This document shows, piece by piece, positions 20,236 through 29,719 of a stretch of 64,000 nucleotides of DNA. The notes under the pieces are model-generated. The model did not search any database and was not told the origin of the DNA. It saw only the letters and a list, made by a program, of their open reading frames with translations. Source of the DNA: Paracoccus amoyensis (lineage in GTDB: Bacteria; Pseudomonadota; Alphaproteobacteria; Rhodobacterales; Rhodobacteraceae); the NCBI RefSeq assembly GCF_014490725.1, contig NZ_JACOQL010000003.1, positions 1 through 64,000 on the forward strand, written 5' to 3'. A program made the translations under genes and the position numbers. Each line of letters opens with the position of its first letter. Positions within the stretch are counted from its first letter, which is position 1.

Positions 20236-22215
20236 TCATTCCGCAGCGTGTCGAATGGTGTCGTATTCCGTCAGGACACTTGGGCGCAGATATCCAACAC
20301 CGTCCTGAATATCGAGTACCGCAGAATAGAACGGCTCACCATAGGGATCATGGGGCGCGATTTCGCCGTGCAGAACTGCCAGAACCGCCGTGCCAGGCAG
20401 GCATTCAGACAGGATCAGGTGGAAATCCACAACGGCGTCCACATCCAAGGCGGCGGTCGCCTCGTCCAGCAACAGAATATCAGGCTTGGCCAGCAGGATT
20501 CGGGCCAATACCAATCGCTGCTTTTGTCCGCCTGAAAACACGTTCCGCCAGTTTTTTCCCTGATACAGCGCGTCATCCATGCAGTTGATGAACAGTCCCA
20601 GATCCACCCGTGACAATGCTGCGGCCACGGCGATATCGGAATGATCCTCGGGCTGGTCGGGATAGGTCACCAGCGCCTTCAGCGTCAGGCGGTCAGGAAT
20701 GTCAGGCTCTTGCCCGGCAAAGAACATGGTGGCGCCGTCGCTTGTCGTAATCTGCCCTTCACCATAGGGCCAAAGCCCTGCGACCGCCTTTAGCAGGCTG
20801 CTTTTGCCGCAACCGTTGCGGCCACGCAGATAGACGCGGTCGCCCGGATACAGGTTCAACTTTGCGACCTTTAGAAAAGCTTCGGTATCGTGCCCGCGAT
20901 GATGCAGGTGCAGGTTTTTCAGGCCCAGCAACGGCCCGGTTGGTTCCTGCTGACGTTCAAACCGGCTGATGCCCGTTTCGGCGTAGAATTCCTGTCGTGC
21001 CCTCACCCGTTCCACCGCCTGTGCAACTTCGGTCAGACGCCCGGCATTCGCCTTTAGCATCGCGATCGCGGGCATGACATTGATGAACCAGGACACGTCG
21101 CTGATCAGTTCGGCCGTCAACTCACTGCTGGCAACAAAATCACGGAAGCTGAGGTTCCCAGCCATATAGGCGGGCAGAGCAGGCAGATAAGCCAGCAACC
21201 GCGATGACAGAAAACCATAGACGCGCGTGAACAGCATCATCCCGGCATTCAGCCAGTTCTGTTTTCCCCATGTCTGGTCCAGCGCCGTGTAAAGCTGTCC
21301 GTTGATACGGTTTTGGGCGCGTTCGCCACGGGCAGCGGCCATCTCGCCGACGCGGTTGAACATGATCCCCAACTCTCCGCGCCAGGCGCCGTCACGGCGC
21401 TGCCGTTCGATGCTAAGACGCTCGATCACCTTGCCAAGCTTCCAGGCCACATAGGTGATGGTGGGAACGTAAACGGCGACAAGGATCAGGGCCAGCATGG
21501 CGGCCCCGTAATCACCGGGGATCAGGTTGATATGCGACGCCGTCTGTGGCCCAAGCCATGCTTCCAGATCAGCATTGGCCCGTGCGCCCCACCGATCAAG
21601 GAATGGAACCGGCTGACTGCGTTCCAGCAGCGCTGCGGTCACGAAATAGATCGAGGTGACAGCCCCCCACAACCCCATCGTCAGGCCGATGATGCCGCCA
21701 TACAGTCCCCCGGAACATTCGTCGATCCGCTGATCAATCGCGTCGGGCATACGAGAGGCGCCGTTGACCTCGGTCCGGTCGCTCATCAGGTCAAAGGCGA
21801 TACGTTCATTCGCCAGAATGGCGTTGTTGAATTGGCCGACCAGCCAACCACGGGCGCGTCTGTGCAACGTGGTCGAGAGGTAATGCCGCAGGGCAATTCC
21901 AGAGGTTCGGGCAAGAAACAGCGCCAGATAGACCGATGTCGCCATCAACACGACCCGCCCCGGATCGACATCTTCGTCCACAGAATGGAAATTTGCCAAT
22001 GACGCCACGAAATCCGCGCTTGCGATCGCAACCCAGACACTTGCCTTGCTCAGCAAGGTGGTGATCGCGACGATGATTGCCGTCAGCAACCAAGCTTCCC
22101 GCCACCGTTCAGACAGCCAATACGCTGCCAATAACCCCCAGAATCCCGTTAAACGTTTCACGCACAAAATGCCCCGGTCTTGCCAAAACAGGCTCACCCG
22201 ATCTCGCAACAACAC
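20236..22215 (-). CDS. ABC transporter, fused membrane and ATPase domains (YddA/BclA type, COG4178)
   Basis: 659 residues. The N-terminal half has about six helices and the SbmA/BacA-type region (LSTTLHRRARGWLVGQF, DQRIDECSGGLYGG, YGFLSSRLLAYLPALPAYMAG). The C-terminal half is an ABC ATPase with Walker A RGRNGCGKSS near residue 463, signature FSGGQKQR and Walker B ILLLDEATAALD. Relatives include E. coli YddA and the BacA-like, ATPase-containing BclA, which moves peptides. It is upstream of the GH3 and GH144-like genes in the same direction. Substrate unknown; a glucan link is only positional. Confidence 0.8.
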   Translation of the reverse strand: MLLRDRVSLFWQDRGILCVKRLTGFWGLLAAYWLSERWREAWLLTAIIVAITTLLSKASVWVAIASADFVASLANFHSVDEDVDPGRVVLMATSVYLALFLARTSGIALRHYLSTTLHRRARGWLVGQFNNAILANERIAFDLMSDRTEVNGASRMPDAIDQRIDECSGGLYGGIIGLTMGLWGAVTSIYFVTAALLERSQPVPFLDRWGARANADLEAWLGPQTASHINLIPGDYGAAMLALILVAVYVPTITYVAWKLGKVIERLSIERQRRDGAWRGELGIMFNRVGEMAAARGERAQNRINGQLYTALDQTWGKQNWLNAGMMLFTRVYGFLSSRLLAYLPALPAYMAGNLSFRDFVASSELTAELISDVSWFINVMPAIAMLKANAGRLTEVAQAVERVRARQEFYAETGISRFERQQEPTGPLLGLKNLHLHHRGHDTEAFLKVAKLNLYPGDRVYLRGRNGCGKSSLLKAVAGLWPYGEGQITTSDGATMFFAGQEPDIPDRLTLKALVTYPDQPEDHSDIAVAAALSRVDLGLFINCMDDALYQGKNWRNVFSGGQKQRLVLARILLAKPDILLLDEATAALDVDAVVDFHLILSECLPGTAVLAVLHGEIAPHDPYGEPFYSAVLDIQDGVGYLRPSVLTEYDTIRHAAE

Positions 22216-22447
22216 AAGGTCGTCTGCGAGCCAGTATCGGCACAGTTTCTAGTTATTTTTGACCGCTTTGCCTGATTCTGCTTATTCGCGGTCAAGCTGC
22301 TGTAACAAGCATAACAAGGGAATGTGTCGGCGGCAAACCGCCTATATGTACAGGTCCTGCACTAATCTTGGTCAAACTATAATTGTCACATCAGGGCAAC
22401 AGTCGCCAAACGCGCTTTGCCATCGCCTATTCAGCGAATTTCAGGGA

Positions 22448-23545
22448 TTATCGTTGATCCTGATCGGGGAAAATCATTACCGAGTCAGGGGCATAACCAA
22501 CGGAAACCCGCTCGTCGACCTGAAAACCGACGGGACCTGCGATATTGCATCGCAACTTTTGCGCACCATCCAGTGACGACACGTCAACGACGCTTTCGCG
22601 ACCGAGGCTTTGGACACGGGACACCCGCACGATGGCACCCCCGCCGTCAACGGGTTCAAGGCGCATATGTTCTGGCCGGATTGCGCAAGTAACGGCTGCG
22701 CCGTCCGCAAAGCCGATTGCCGGCAAGCGACCAATCGGCGTTTCGACAAACCCGTCATCGACACGTCCCGACCACAGATTCAGATAGGAAAAAAACTGCG
22801 CCACTGCCAGATTGACGGGGTGGTTATACAGATCAAGCGGCGCCCCCTCTTGCAGCACCCTGCCCTGTTCCATGATCGCGATGCGGTCGGCCATCATCAT
22901 CGCCTCATCCGGGTCATGGGTGACCAACACGACGGCGGCGCCAGCCTCTCGCAACAGGTCCAGCGCAAATTCGCGCATCTCGGATCGCAGCCGCTGATCA
23001 AGACTGGAAAACGGCTCATCCAGCAACATCACCTTTGGCCCGGTCGCCAGGGCGCGGGCAAGGGCGACACGCTGCTGCTCTCCTCCGGACAGTTGGTGGG
23101 GATATTTATCGCCATAACCGGCAAGACCAACCCGATCCAGCATCTGCCCGATATCCGCAGATTTGCGGCGTGCTTTCGGAATGCCGAAAGCGATATTTTC
23201 GGCAATCGTCATATGCGGAAAAAGCGCCAGATCCTGAAACACCATGCCAACCGAACGCTTTTCCGGTGGCAGGCTATTCTTGTGATCCGCGACCAGATTG
23301 CCGTCGATATGGATCGTGCCGAGATCCAGCTGTTCGATCCCTGCGATCATCCGCAAGGTTGTGGATTTCCCGCAGCCAGACGGCCCCAGCAGGCAGGTCA
23401 CCTGCCCCGGTTCAACCGTCAATGACACATCCTGAACCGCTGGCGTGGCTGCAAACCGGCGGGCGACATTGGTGATCCGCAACATCGGCTGCACCGTCGC
23501 AACGGCGCGATCGCCCGCAAATATGTCAAAGTCGGTATCATCCAT
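22448..23545 (-). CDS. fbpC: Ferric iron ABC transporter ATP-binding protein
   Basis: 365 residues. ABC domain with Walker [29 protein letters not shown], signature LSGGEQQR and [16 protein letters not shown], followed by a TOBE-like C-terminal domain ([12 protein letters not shown]). It follows FbpC/FutC of Fe(III) import. It is divergent from the binding-protein gene across 97 bp, so the transporter is split into two divergent transcripts sharing a control region. An internal Met at residue 21 ([11 protein letters not shown]) is an alternative start nearer the usual N-terminus. Confidence 0.85.
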   Translation of the reverse strand: MDDTDFDIFAGDRAVATVQPMLRITNVARRFAATPAVQDVSLTVEPGQVTCLLGPSGCGKSTTLRMIAGIEQLDLGTIHIDGNLVADHKNSLPPEKRSVGMVFQDLALFPHMTIAENIAFGIPKARRKSADIGQMLDRVGLAGYGDKYPHQLSGGEQQRVALARALATGPKVMLLDEPFSSLDQRLRSEMREFALDLLREAGAAVVLVTHDPDEAMMMADRIAIMEQGRVLQEGAPLDLYNHPVNLAVAQFFSYLNLWSGRVDDGFVETPIGRLPAIGFADGAAVTCAIRPEHMRLEPVDGGGAIVRVSRVQSLGRESVVDVSSLDGAQKLRCNIAGPVGFQVDERVSVGYAPDSVMIFPDQDQR

Positions 23546-23587
23546 CTGCGTTGGTTCGATCAGTCCATGCGGAGCGGAACATAATTG

Positions 23588-23615
23588 TTTACTTATTTTC
23601 TAGGGATAATATAAC
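23588..23615 (+). promoter_or_regulatory. Candidate promoter for fbpA
   Basis: TTTACT (23588-23593) and TATAAC (23610-23615) with a 16-bp spacer lie in the AT-rich divergent region between fbpC and fbpA. The transcript would start about 20 bp before the fbpA ATG, which has AAGGAGG upstream. An iron regulator (RirA, Irr or Fur) would be expected to act here, but I cannot assign a box by eye. Confidence 0.4.
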
Positions 23616-23642
23616 CCGGCCGTCACGACAAGGAGGACCGAC

Positions 23643-24662
23643 ATGCGAAACGATCTTTTGGCGACGGTTGCAGCAACGATCATGCTGCAAGGTGTTACCG
23701 GTGCCGCGCTGGCGGATGAGCTGAATCTTTACACCACCCGAGAGCCGAAACTGGTCGAACCCCTGTTGGAAGCTTTCACAGAAGAAACCGGGGTCGAGGT
23801 CAACACGATCTTCCTGAAAGACGGCCTGCCCGAACGGGTCGAGCAAGAGGGCGACGCTTCGCCCGCCGACGTGCTGATGACGGTAGACATCGGCAATCTG
23901 GTCGATCTGGTCGATCGCGGGCTGACGCAGCCTGTCGATTCCGCCGTGCTGAACGACGCTATCCCCGAAAATCTGCGCGACAAGGACGGAAACTGGTTTG
24001 CCCTGTCGCTGCGTGCCCGCGCACTTTACGCGGCCAAGGATCTGGACCTGACCAGCTTCACCTATGAAGAGCTGGCCAACCCTGAATGGAAGGGCAAGGT
24101 CTGCATCCGGTCCGGCCAACACCCCTATAACGTGGCGCTGACCGCCTCTTATATCACCCATCACGGCGTTGATCAGACGAAAACCTGGCTCGAGGGCGTC
24201 AAGGCGAACCTGGCCCGCACGGCCGGCGGCGGGGATCGCGACGTTGCCCGCGACATCATGGGCGGCATTTGTGAGATCGGTATCGCCAACACCTATTATA
24301 TCGGCGTCATGCGCAGCGGCGCGGGCGGACCCGAGCAGGAAGAATGGGCGAATGCCGTCAAGCTGATCCTGCCAACCTTTGAAGGTGGCGGCACGCAGGT
24401 CAACGTCTCGGGCGCGGCAGTTGCCAAACACGCCCCGAACAAGGACAACGCCGTCAAACTGCTGGAATATCTGGTGTCGGACGATGCCCAGAAAATCTAT
24501 GCCGAGGCGAATTATGAATATCCGGTCAAAGCCGGTATTCCGGTTGATCCGCTGGTGGGCGAATTCGGCGAATTGCAGGTTGATCCGACCGATCTGACCG
24601 CCATCGCACGTGAACGCAAGGCCGCAAGCGAACTGGCCGAGGAAGTCGGTTTCGACAACTGA
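23643..24662 (+). CDS. fbpA: Ferric iron ABC transporter substrate-binding protein
   Basis: 339 residues, periplasmic: signal peptide cut after GAALA, then DELNLYTTREPKL, the typical start of the FbpA/FutA1 family. Iron ligands of the family are tyrosines; the pair in IANTYYIGVM near residue 218 fits. Other marks: TIFLKDGLPERV, CIRSGQHPYNV, VSGAAVAKHAPN. It delivers Fe(III) to the FbpB permease encoded next on the strand; an 11-bp hairpin lies between them. Confidence 0.88.
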   Translation: MRNDLLATVAATIMLQGVTGAALADELNLYTTREPKLVEPLLEAFTEETGVEVNTIFLKDGLPERVEQEGDASPADVLMTVDIGNLVDLVDRGLTQPVDSAVLNDAIPENLRDKDGNWFALSLRARALYAAKDLDLTSFTYEELANPEWKGKVCIRSGQHPYNVALTASYITHHGVDQTKTWLEGVKANLARTAGGGDRDVARDIMGGICEIGIANTYYIGVMRSGAGGPEQEEWANAVKLILPTFEGGGTQVNVSGAAVAKHAPNKDNAVKLLEYLVSDDAQKIYAEANYEYPVKAGIPVDPLVGEFGELQVDPTDLTAIARERKAASELAEEVGFDN

Positions 24663-24665
24663 TCT

Positions 24666-24702
24666 GTTATGCCCCCGCTGCCTGCGCAAGTGGGGGCATA
24701 AC
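24666..24702 (+). other. Hairpin between fbpA and fbpB
   Basis: GTTATGCCCCC (24666-24676) and GGGGGCATAAC (24692-24702) are a perfect 11-bp inverted repeat with a 15-nt loop, 4 bp after the fbpA stop. No T-run follows, so it is probably a leaky terminator or an RNA-stability hairpin that raises binding protein over permease. Confidence 0.55.
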
Positions 24703-24721
24703 CCTGAAGAGGCACCCATAC

Positions 24722-26344
24722 ATGTTCCCGAAAGCTGGCGGCGGATGGCAGGTCATTGCCGTCCTGATTGCTTTATTGGTGATGCTGCCGGTTCTGGCAT
24801 TGATCGGGTTTGCGCTGCAGGGCAGCCCCGGCCTGTGGCCACATCTTTTCCGGAATGTGCTGGCCAGCGCCCTTGGCCAGACGATCATTCTGCTGTCTGG
24901 TGTGGGGGTGATCGTTGCAAGTATCGGAACGGTCACGGCATGGTTGATCGCCGGTTTCGACTTTCCGGGCAGGCGCATTCTGGGCTGGGCGCTGCTGCTG
25001 CCGCTGGCGGTTCCGACCTATATCATCGCTTATGCCTATCTGGACATTCTGCACCCCATTGGCCCGGTGCAATCCCTGCTGCGCGATCTGCTGGGCTATG
25101 ATAGCCCCCGTGATTTCCGCCTGCCCGACATCCGCTCGATGACTGGCTGCATCCTGCTGCTGGGCTTTGTGCTTTATCCCTATGTCTATCTGCCGGTGCG
25201 CGCGCTGTTCGCCACACAGGCCGCCAATCTGCTAGAGGCATCGCGCACCCTTGGCGCAGGCCCGATGCGCGTTTTTCGGCAGATCGTCCTGCCACTGGCG
25301 CGACCAGCCATTGCGGCTGGCATGGCCCTGGCGTTGATGGAAACGCTGAATGACATCGGCGCCGCCGAATTTCTGGGCGTCCGCACGCTGACCGTCTCTG
25401 TCTATTCCACCTGGCTGAACCGCACCGACCTGCCCGGCGCGGCGCAGATCGCCATCGTGATGCTGATGATTGTCGTCTCGTTGGTGCTGTTTGAACGCTG
25501 GGCGCGCAAGGGGCAGACATATGCTGGCACAGCCCGGCGCCATCTGCCGCTGGCGCGCGTCAGGTTGCGCGGCGTCGCGGCGATCACGGCAACGATGTTA
25601 TGCACCCTCCCCGTCCTGGTCGGCTTCATCGCCCCGGCCAGCTATCTGATCCATCAGGCATGGCGGCGTTATTCCTATAACGGTATCCCGACACGGATCT
25701 GGTCCGAGGCATTGCAGACCGCGACGCTAGCCTTGATCGCGACGATGATTGCGGTCGGATTGGGGCTGCTGATCGCGGCGGCCACCCGGTTGCGCCCAAG
25801 CAAGGTAACGCATTTTGCCGTGCGTATTTCGACCTTGGGATATGCCGTGCCCGGAACGATCCTTGCCATCGGCCTGCTGCCGGTCATCATCTTTGCCGAC
25901 CGCCAGATCACCGCAGCTCTGGGCCTGTTCATGACAAACGCGCCGCAGCTTATCCTGCTGGGGTCAGGGGCCGCGTTGATCTATGCCTATGTCGCGCGGT
26001 TCCTGGCGATAGCGGCCGGTGGGATCGAGGCAGGGATGACCCGCGTGCCGCAATCCATGGATCACGCGGCACGCAGTCTGGGCCAAAGCCCGACCGGGGT
26101 TTTCCGGCACATTCACATTCCACTGTCGCGGGCGTCGATGATCAGTGCCGGTCTGCTGATCTTTGTGGATTGCGTCAAAGAACTGCCTGCCACATTGCTT
26201 CTGCGACCGCTGAACGTGGAAACGCTGGCCACGCATCTTTATGGCGAAGCCGCGCGCGGAACCTATGAAGATGCTTCAATCGCCGCGCTGATGATCGTGC
26301 TGATCGGTATGGTGCCGGTATTTTTGCTGTCCAACCGCATTTGA
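24722..26344 (+). CDS. fbpB: Ferric iron ABC transporter permease (two fused permease domains)
   Basis: 540-residue inner-membrane protein with about 12 helices, made of two homologous halves. Each half has an EAA-type loop: EASRTLGAGPMRVFRQIVLPLARP in the first and DHAARSLGQSPTGVFRHIHIPLSRA in the second. This double form is normal for FbpB/FutB. It works with FbpA (upstream) and FbpC (divergent). The ATG follows GAAGAGGCACCC. Confidence 0.87.
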   Translation: MFPKAGGGWQVIAVLIALLVMLPVLALIGFALQGSPGLWPHLFRNVLASALGQTIILLSGVGVIVASIGTVTAWLIAGFDFPGRRILGWALLLPLAVPTYIIAYAYLDILHPIGPVQSLLRDLLGYDSPRDFRLPDIRSMTGCILLLGFVLYPYVYLPVRALFATQAANLLEASRTLGAGPMRVFRQIVLPLARPAIAAGMALALMETLNDIGAAEFLGVRTLTVSVYSTWLNRTDLPGAAQIAIVMLMIVVSLVLFERWARKGQTYAGTARRHLPLARVRLRGVAAITATMLCTLPVLVGFIAPASYLIHQAWRRYSYNGIPTRIWSEALQTATLALIATMIAVGLGLLIAAATRLRPSKVTHFAVRISTLGYAVPGTILAIGLLPVIIFADRQITAALGLFMTNAPQLILLGSGAALIYAYVARFLAIAAGGIEAGMTRVPQSMDHAARSLGQSPTGVFRHIHIPLSRASMISAGLLIFVDCVKELPATLLLRPLNVETLATHLYGEAARGTYEDASIAALMIVLIGMVPVFLLSNRI

Positions 26345-26497
26345 CGCAGTCGGCCTTGGCCACAGCAGGTCATGGAATAGCCGAGCTGTTTATTTCGGCA
26401 GGTTCGCGCTGTTCACGCGCTTGTTGGGAAACCGTGTCTGCCTGACGTGGTTCTTTTACCAATCGGTTCGCCGAAATGGTAAATTGGAGAAGCAACG

Positions 26498-28516
26498 ATG
26501 CGCCGAATTATCCACAACACGACCGCAATCGCGGCCTGCCTGTCGCTGTTGGCGCCACATGCCACGATGGCCCAGACAGCCGCACCCGAGGCGGGCGCGG
26601 AAGAGCAAGCGGCAGAAACTCTGCCTCTGCCCGAAGCTGAGGCCGAAGCCCCGCCCGAGGCTGAAGCACCGCCCGAGGCTGAAGCACCGGCCGAGGCTGA
26701 AGCAGAAGAAGCCGTCGATCCCGCGCCTGCGCCGGAAGCCGCCGCCGAGGCGGATGCGGAACCTGCTGCAGAGCAGCCGGAAGCGGCTGAAGAACAGCCT
26801 GCTGCCGAAGCCCCCGCCGAAGAAGCGGCTGCAGAGCCCGAGGCTGCTGTAGAAGCAGAAACCGCCGAACCTGCCGCCGAAGCCGAACCAGAAGCTGAGA
26901 TCGAAGCACAAGACGCGCCCGCGCAGTCGGAAGCCGAGCCGGCCACCGAGGCCGCGCCGATGGCTGTCGAAGAACAGACAGCAGAACCCGCTGAGCCGGA
27001 AGCAGCTGAAGCTTCAAACGCTGAACCGGACGCCGAAGCGACCGACAAAGAGGCTCTGGAAAAGGCACTGGCCGAAGAAGCCGAGCCAGAAGCCCCCGCA
27101 GAGCCAGAAGCCGCAGCGGACGCGGCCACAGACGCGGAAACCCAACCGGACGCCACGACCGAAGCTGATGCAAACACTGCTGCGTCGGAAAAGCCTGCTG
27201 CAGCCGAAGCAGAATCAGAGACAGAAGCCGCCCCGGCAGAAGATATGACCGACAAGGAAGCCTTGGAAAAAGCCCTGGCTGAACAGTCCGGCGAGGATGT
27301 CGAGCAACCTGACACGGCAGCCAACGGCGACGCTGCGACAGAAGCTGACACCACCGCTGAGGCCGAAGCAAATTCGGATGAACAGGCGACGGAACAGGCG
27401 CCCGAACAGGACGCCAAGGAAACCGAAGCTGCGAAAGAAGCAGCCGAGGCCACCGAAGCCCCGACCGCCGCTGCTTTGAACGATGATGCGACGGATGGCA
27501 AAGTCACCGAAGAGCAGGTGACAGAAGAAAACAGTCGTTCCTCGGACGAAGATTTCGCGACCAGCCTTCGTGACGCACTGACGGGTTCGGGGGGACAACG
27601 GGAAACTACCTCGAACAGGGATGACGACGACGACGACAACAATCTGGGCAAGGCGCTTCTGCTGGGTCTGGGCGGCGTCGCCGTTGGGGCAATGCTCAGC
27701 AACAACCGTCAGGTTGAACTCAGCTCGCCCGACCGCGTGGTCGTGACCCGGGCCGATGGCAGCCAGCAGATCATCAAGGATGAAATCGCCCTGCTGCGTC
27801 AGCCGGGATCAACCGTAACGACCGAGAATTTCGATGACGGTTCATCGCGCACGATTGTGACCCGCGCCGATGGCAGCAAGGTCGTCACCATTCGCGATGC
27901 CGACCTGCGCGTTCTGCGGCGGACTCTGGTATCGGCCGATGGAACCAACATGCAGCTGATCGACGATACGGTTGCCCAACCGGTTGACCTTGCCACGCTG
28001 CCTGCACCGGTTCGCCGGAACGCAATCTCTGCCGGTGAGATGAGCGAGGATCAGTTGCGCACCGCACTGCTGGCTGAATCCGCCGCTGATCGTCGCTTTA
28101 CGCTGGCGCAGATCCGCGACATTCCGCAGGTCCGCGCACTGGTGGCACCTGTCGATATCGACGCCATCACCTTTGAAACCGGTTCGGCCGCGATCAAATC
28201 AGATCAGGCCAGGCAATTGGCCACCCTTGGTGATGTCATCCGCGATACCATCACGAAAAATCCGCAAGAGGTCTTCATGATCGAAGGCTATACTGACACT
28301 GTCGGTTCGGATGCGGCAAACCTTGCGCTGTCTGACCGTCGCGCAGAATCCGTGGCGCTGGCGCTGACCGAATATTTTGCCGTGCCGCCGGAAAACATGG
28401 TCGTCCAAGGCTATGGCGAACAGTTCCTGAAGGTAAGGCAGGAAGGCGATGTCCGCGAGAACCGGCGCGCATCGGTTCGCCGGATCACCGATCTGCTGCA
28501 GTCGGCATCCAACTGA
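26498..28516 (+). CDS. OmpA-family outer-membrane protein with very long Ala/Glu/Pro-rich arm
   Basis: 672 residues. Signal peptide to about residue 26 (ATMAQ). Residues of roughly 27-340 are almost only Ala, Glu, Pro, Asp and Thr, with near-repeats such as PPEAEA and two copies of TDKEALEKALAE. A short Gly-rich hydrophobic segment follows (ALLLGLGGVAVGAMLS), then three TRADGS-like repeats predicted to be beta strands. The C-terminus is an OmpA/Pal peptidoglycan-binding domain (FETGSAAIKSDQ, IEGYTDTVGSDAANLALSDRRAESV, VQGYGEQ). The C-terminal domain makes binding to the cell wall likely; the acidic arm may span the periplasm or lie outside. A clear terminator follows. Confidence 0.8.
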   Translation: MRRIIHNTTAIAACLSLLAPHATMAQTAAPEAGAEEQAAETLPLPEAEAEAPPEAEAPPEAEAPAEAEAEEAVDPAPAPEAAAEADAEPAAEQPEAAEEQPAAEAPAEEAAAEPEAAVEAETAEPAAEAEPEAEIEAQDAPAQSEAEPATEAAPMAVEEQTAEPAEPEAAEASNAEPDAEATDKEALEKALAEEAEPEAPAEPEAAADAATDAETQPDATTEADANTAASEKPAAAEAESETEAAPAEDMTDKEALEKALAEQSGEDVEQPDTAANGDAATEADTTAEAEANSDEQATEQAPEQDAKETEAAKEAAEATEAPTAAALNDDATDGKVTEEQVTEENSRSSDEDFATSLRDALTGSGGQRETTSNRDDDDDDNNLGKALLLGLGGVAVGAMLSNNRQVELSSPDRVVVTRADGSQQIIKDEIALLRQPGSTVTTENFDDGSSRTIVTRADGSKVVTIRDADLRVLRRTLVSADGTNMQLIDDTVAQPVDLATLPAPVRRNAISAGEMSEDQLRTALLAESAADRRFTLAQIRDIPQVRALVAPVDIDAITFETGSAAIKSDQARQLATLGDVIRDTITKNPQEVFMIEGYTDTVGSDAANLALSDRRAESVALALTEYFAVPPENMVVQGYGEQFLKVRQEGDVRENRRASVRRITDLLQSASN

Positions 28517-28549
28517 TCTAAACGCGGGCGGCAGCCCGCTGGACACTGG

Positions 28550-28579
28550 CACGGGCAATGCAGATTGCCCGTGTTTTTT
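28550..28579 (+). terminator. Intrinsic terminator after the OmpA-family gene
   Basis: CACGGGCAAT and ATTGCCCGTG form a perfect 10-bp stem with a 4-nt loop, followed by six T. It lies 34 bp after the stop codon. Confidence 0.9.
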
Positions 28580-28675
28580 ATGCGCAGGTCCCTGCACTTG
28601 TTCTGACAGCCTCTCAATCGTTAAGAGTTTCAGCCCCGTTTCAAACAGGGAACGAAAGTCACGCCAAGGCTTTGT

Positions 28676-28715
28676 TTTTGGGTTTGCGTGACTGGTTTTG
28701 GGTTTGCGTGACTGG
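28676..28715 (+). repeat. Perfect 20-bp tandem duplication upstream of phnC
   Basis: TTTTGGGTTTGCGTGACTGG occurs twice with no gap (28676-28695, 28696-28715). Each copy ends in GCGTGAC, and the inverted form GTCACGC is at 28658-28664. These GTCAC-type words resemble half-sites of the Pho box further downstream, so the duplication may add regulator sites, or may be simple slippage. Confidence 0.7.
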
Positions 28716-28793
28716 CCGCGTCTTTTTTGGACCCAAGCGTTTCCAAGACCGAAGCTGAGATTCCAGCGCCGACCAATCCCGCAACACGCTGCC

Positions 28794-28833
28794 TGTCACG
28801 GAAGCTTCACTAGGTCTTTCACAAAGCGTCACA
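28794..28833 (+). promoter_or_regulatory. Pho-box-like array upstream of phnC
   Basis: Four TCAC words begin at 28797, 28808, 28820 and 28830, steps of 11, 12 and 10 bp, the first as CTGTCAC. PhoB boxes are direct TGTCA repeats at 11-bp steps. The array ends 40 bp before phnC. Together with the downstream phosphonate genes this points to induction by phosphate starvation. Confidence 0.55.
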
Positions 28834-28873
28834 GTCACCCGCTACTTCCCGCCCCAGGAAACCGGAGGCATGA

Positions 28874-29692
28874 ATGCTGGAAGTTCAGGGCGTAACGCGG
28901 ATGTTTGGTCAGAAGGCTGCAGTTGACAACGTCAGCTTCAGTGTGGATCGGCCCGCTTTCATCGGTATCATCGGACGCTCTGGCGCAGGAAAATCGACGT
29001 TTCTGCGGCTGATGAACCGATTGACCGATGCAAGTCGTGGAGAAATCCGGGTAGACGGCCACGAAATCTTGTCACTGCGCGGCGCACGGGCGCGACAGTG
29101 GCAATCATCTTGCGCCATGATTTTCCAACAGTTCAATCTGGTGCCGCGCATGGATGTGGTGTCGAACGTATTGCACGGCATCCTGAACCGCCGATCCACA
29201 GTTCAGACGATGTTCAATCTGTGGCCCCGCGCCGACATTCTGAAAGCGCTGGAGATCCTTGATCGCCTTGGCATTGCCGAACAGGCCCCCAAACGAGCCG
29301 AGGCGCTGTCCGGCGGCCAGCAACAGCGCGTCGCCATTGCCCGCGCCCTGATGCAGGACCCCAAAATCATCCTGGCCGATGAACCGATCGCCAGTCTTGA
29401 CCCCATGAATGCGCAGATCGTGATGGACACGTTGAAGCGCATCAACGAGGAAGACGGGCGCATGGTCATTGCCAACTTGCACACGCTGGACACCGCACGC
29501 CGCTATTGTGACCGGGTCATCGGCATGCGTGACGGGCGCATGGTCTTTGATGGCACGCCCGAACAGCTTTCTACCAAAGTGGCCCGCGACATCTATGGCG
29601 CCGACACCAGCTTCAACGAGTCAGCCACCTCAACCTCGATCCCCGAAGATACAACAGCCGACCGCGCCTATGCCCGGCTGATGTTGTCCTGA
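28874..29692 (+). CDS. phnC: Phosphonate ABC transporter ATP-binding protein
   Basis: 272 residues. Walker [30 protein letters not shown] (PhnC-specific Q-loop region), signature LSGGQQQR and Walker [13 protein letters not shown]. An ATG at 28870 is in another frame; the one used has ACCGGAGG five bases upstream. First gene of phnCDE1E2, controlled by the Pho-box-like array before it. Confidence 0.92.
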   Translation: MLEVQGVTRMFGQKAAVDNVSFSVDRPAFIGIIGRSGAGKSTFLRLMNRLTDASRGEIRVDGHEILSLRGARARQWQSSCAMIFQQFNLVPRMDVVSNVLHGILNRRSTVQTMFNLWPRADILKALEILDRLGIAEQAPKRAEALSGGQQQRVAIARALMQDPKIILADEPIASLDPMNAQIVMDTLKRINEEDGRMVIANLHTLDTARRYCDRVIGMRDGRMVFDGTPEQLSTKVARDIYGADTSFNESATSTSIPEDTTADRAYARLMLS

Positions 29693-29719
29693 CCCAAACC
29701 GCTAACCTACGGAGATACT

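Noticed and set aside
26413..27705. A 430-codon Ala/Ser-rich open frame on the minus strand
   Set aside because: It is the mirror of the GCC/GAA-rich repeats of the OmpA-family gene on the plus strand; composition is explained by that, and it has no domain or RBS.
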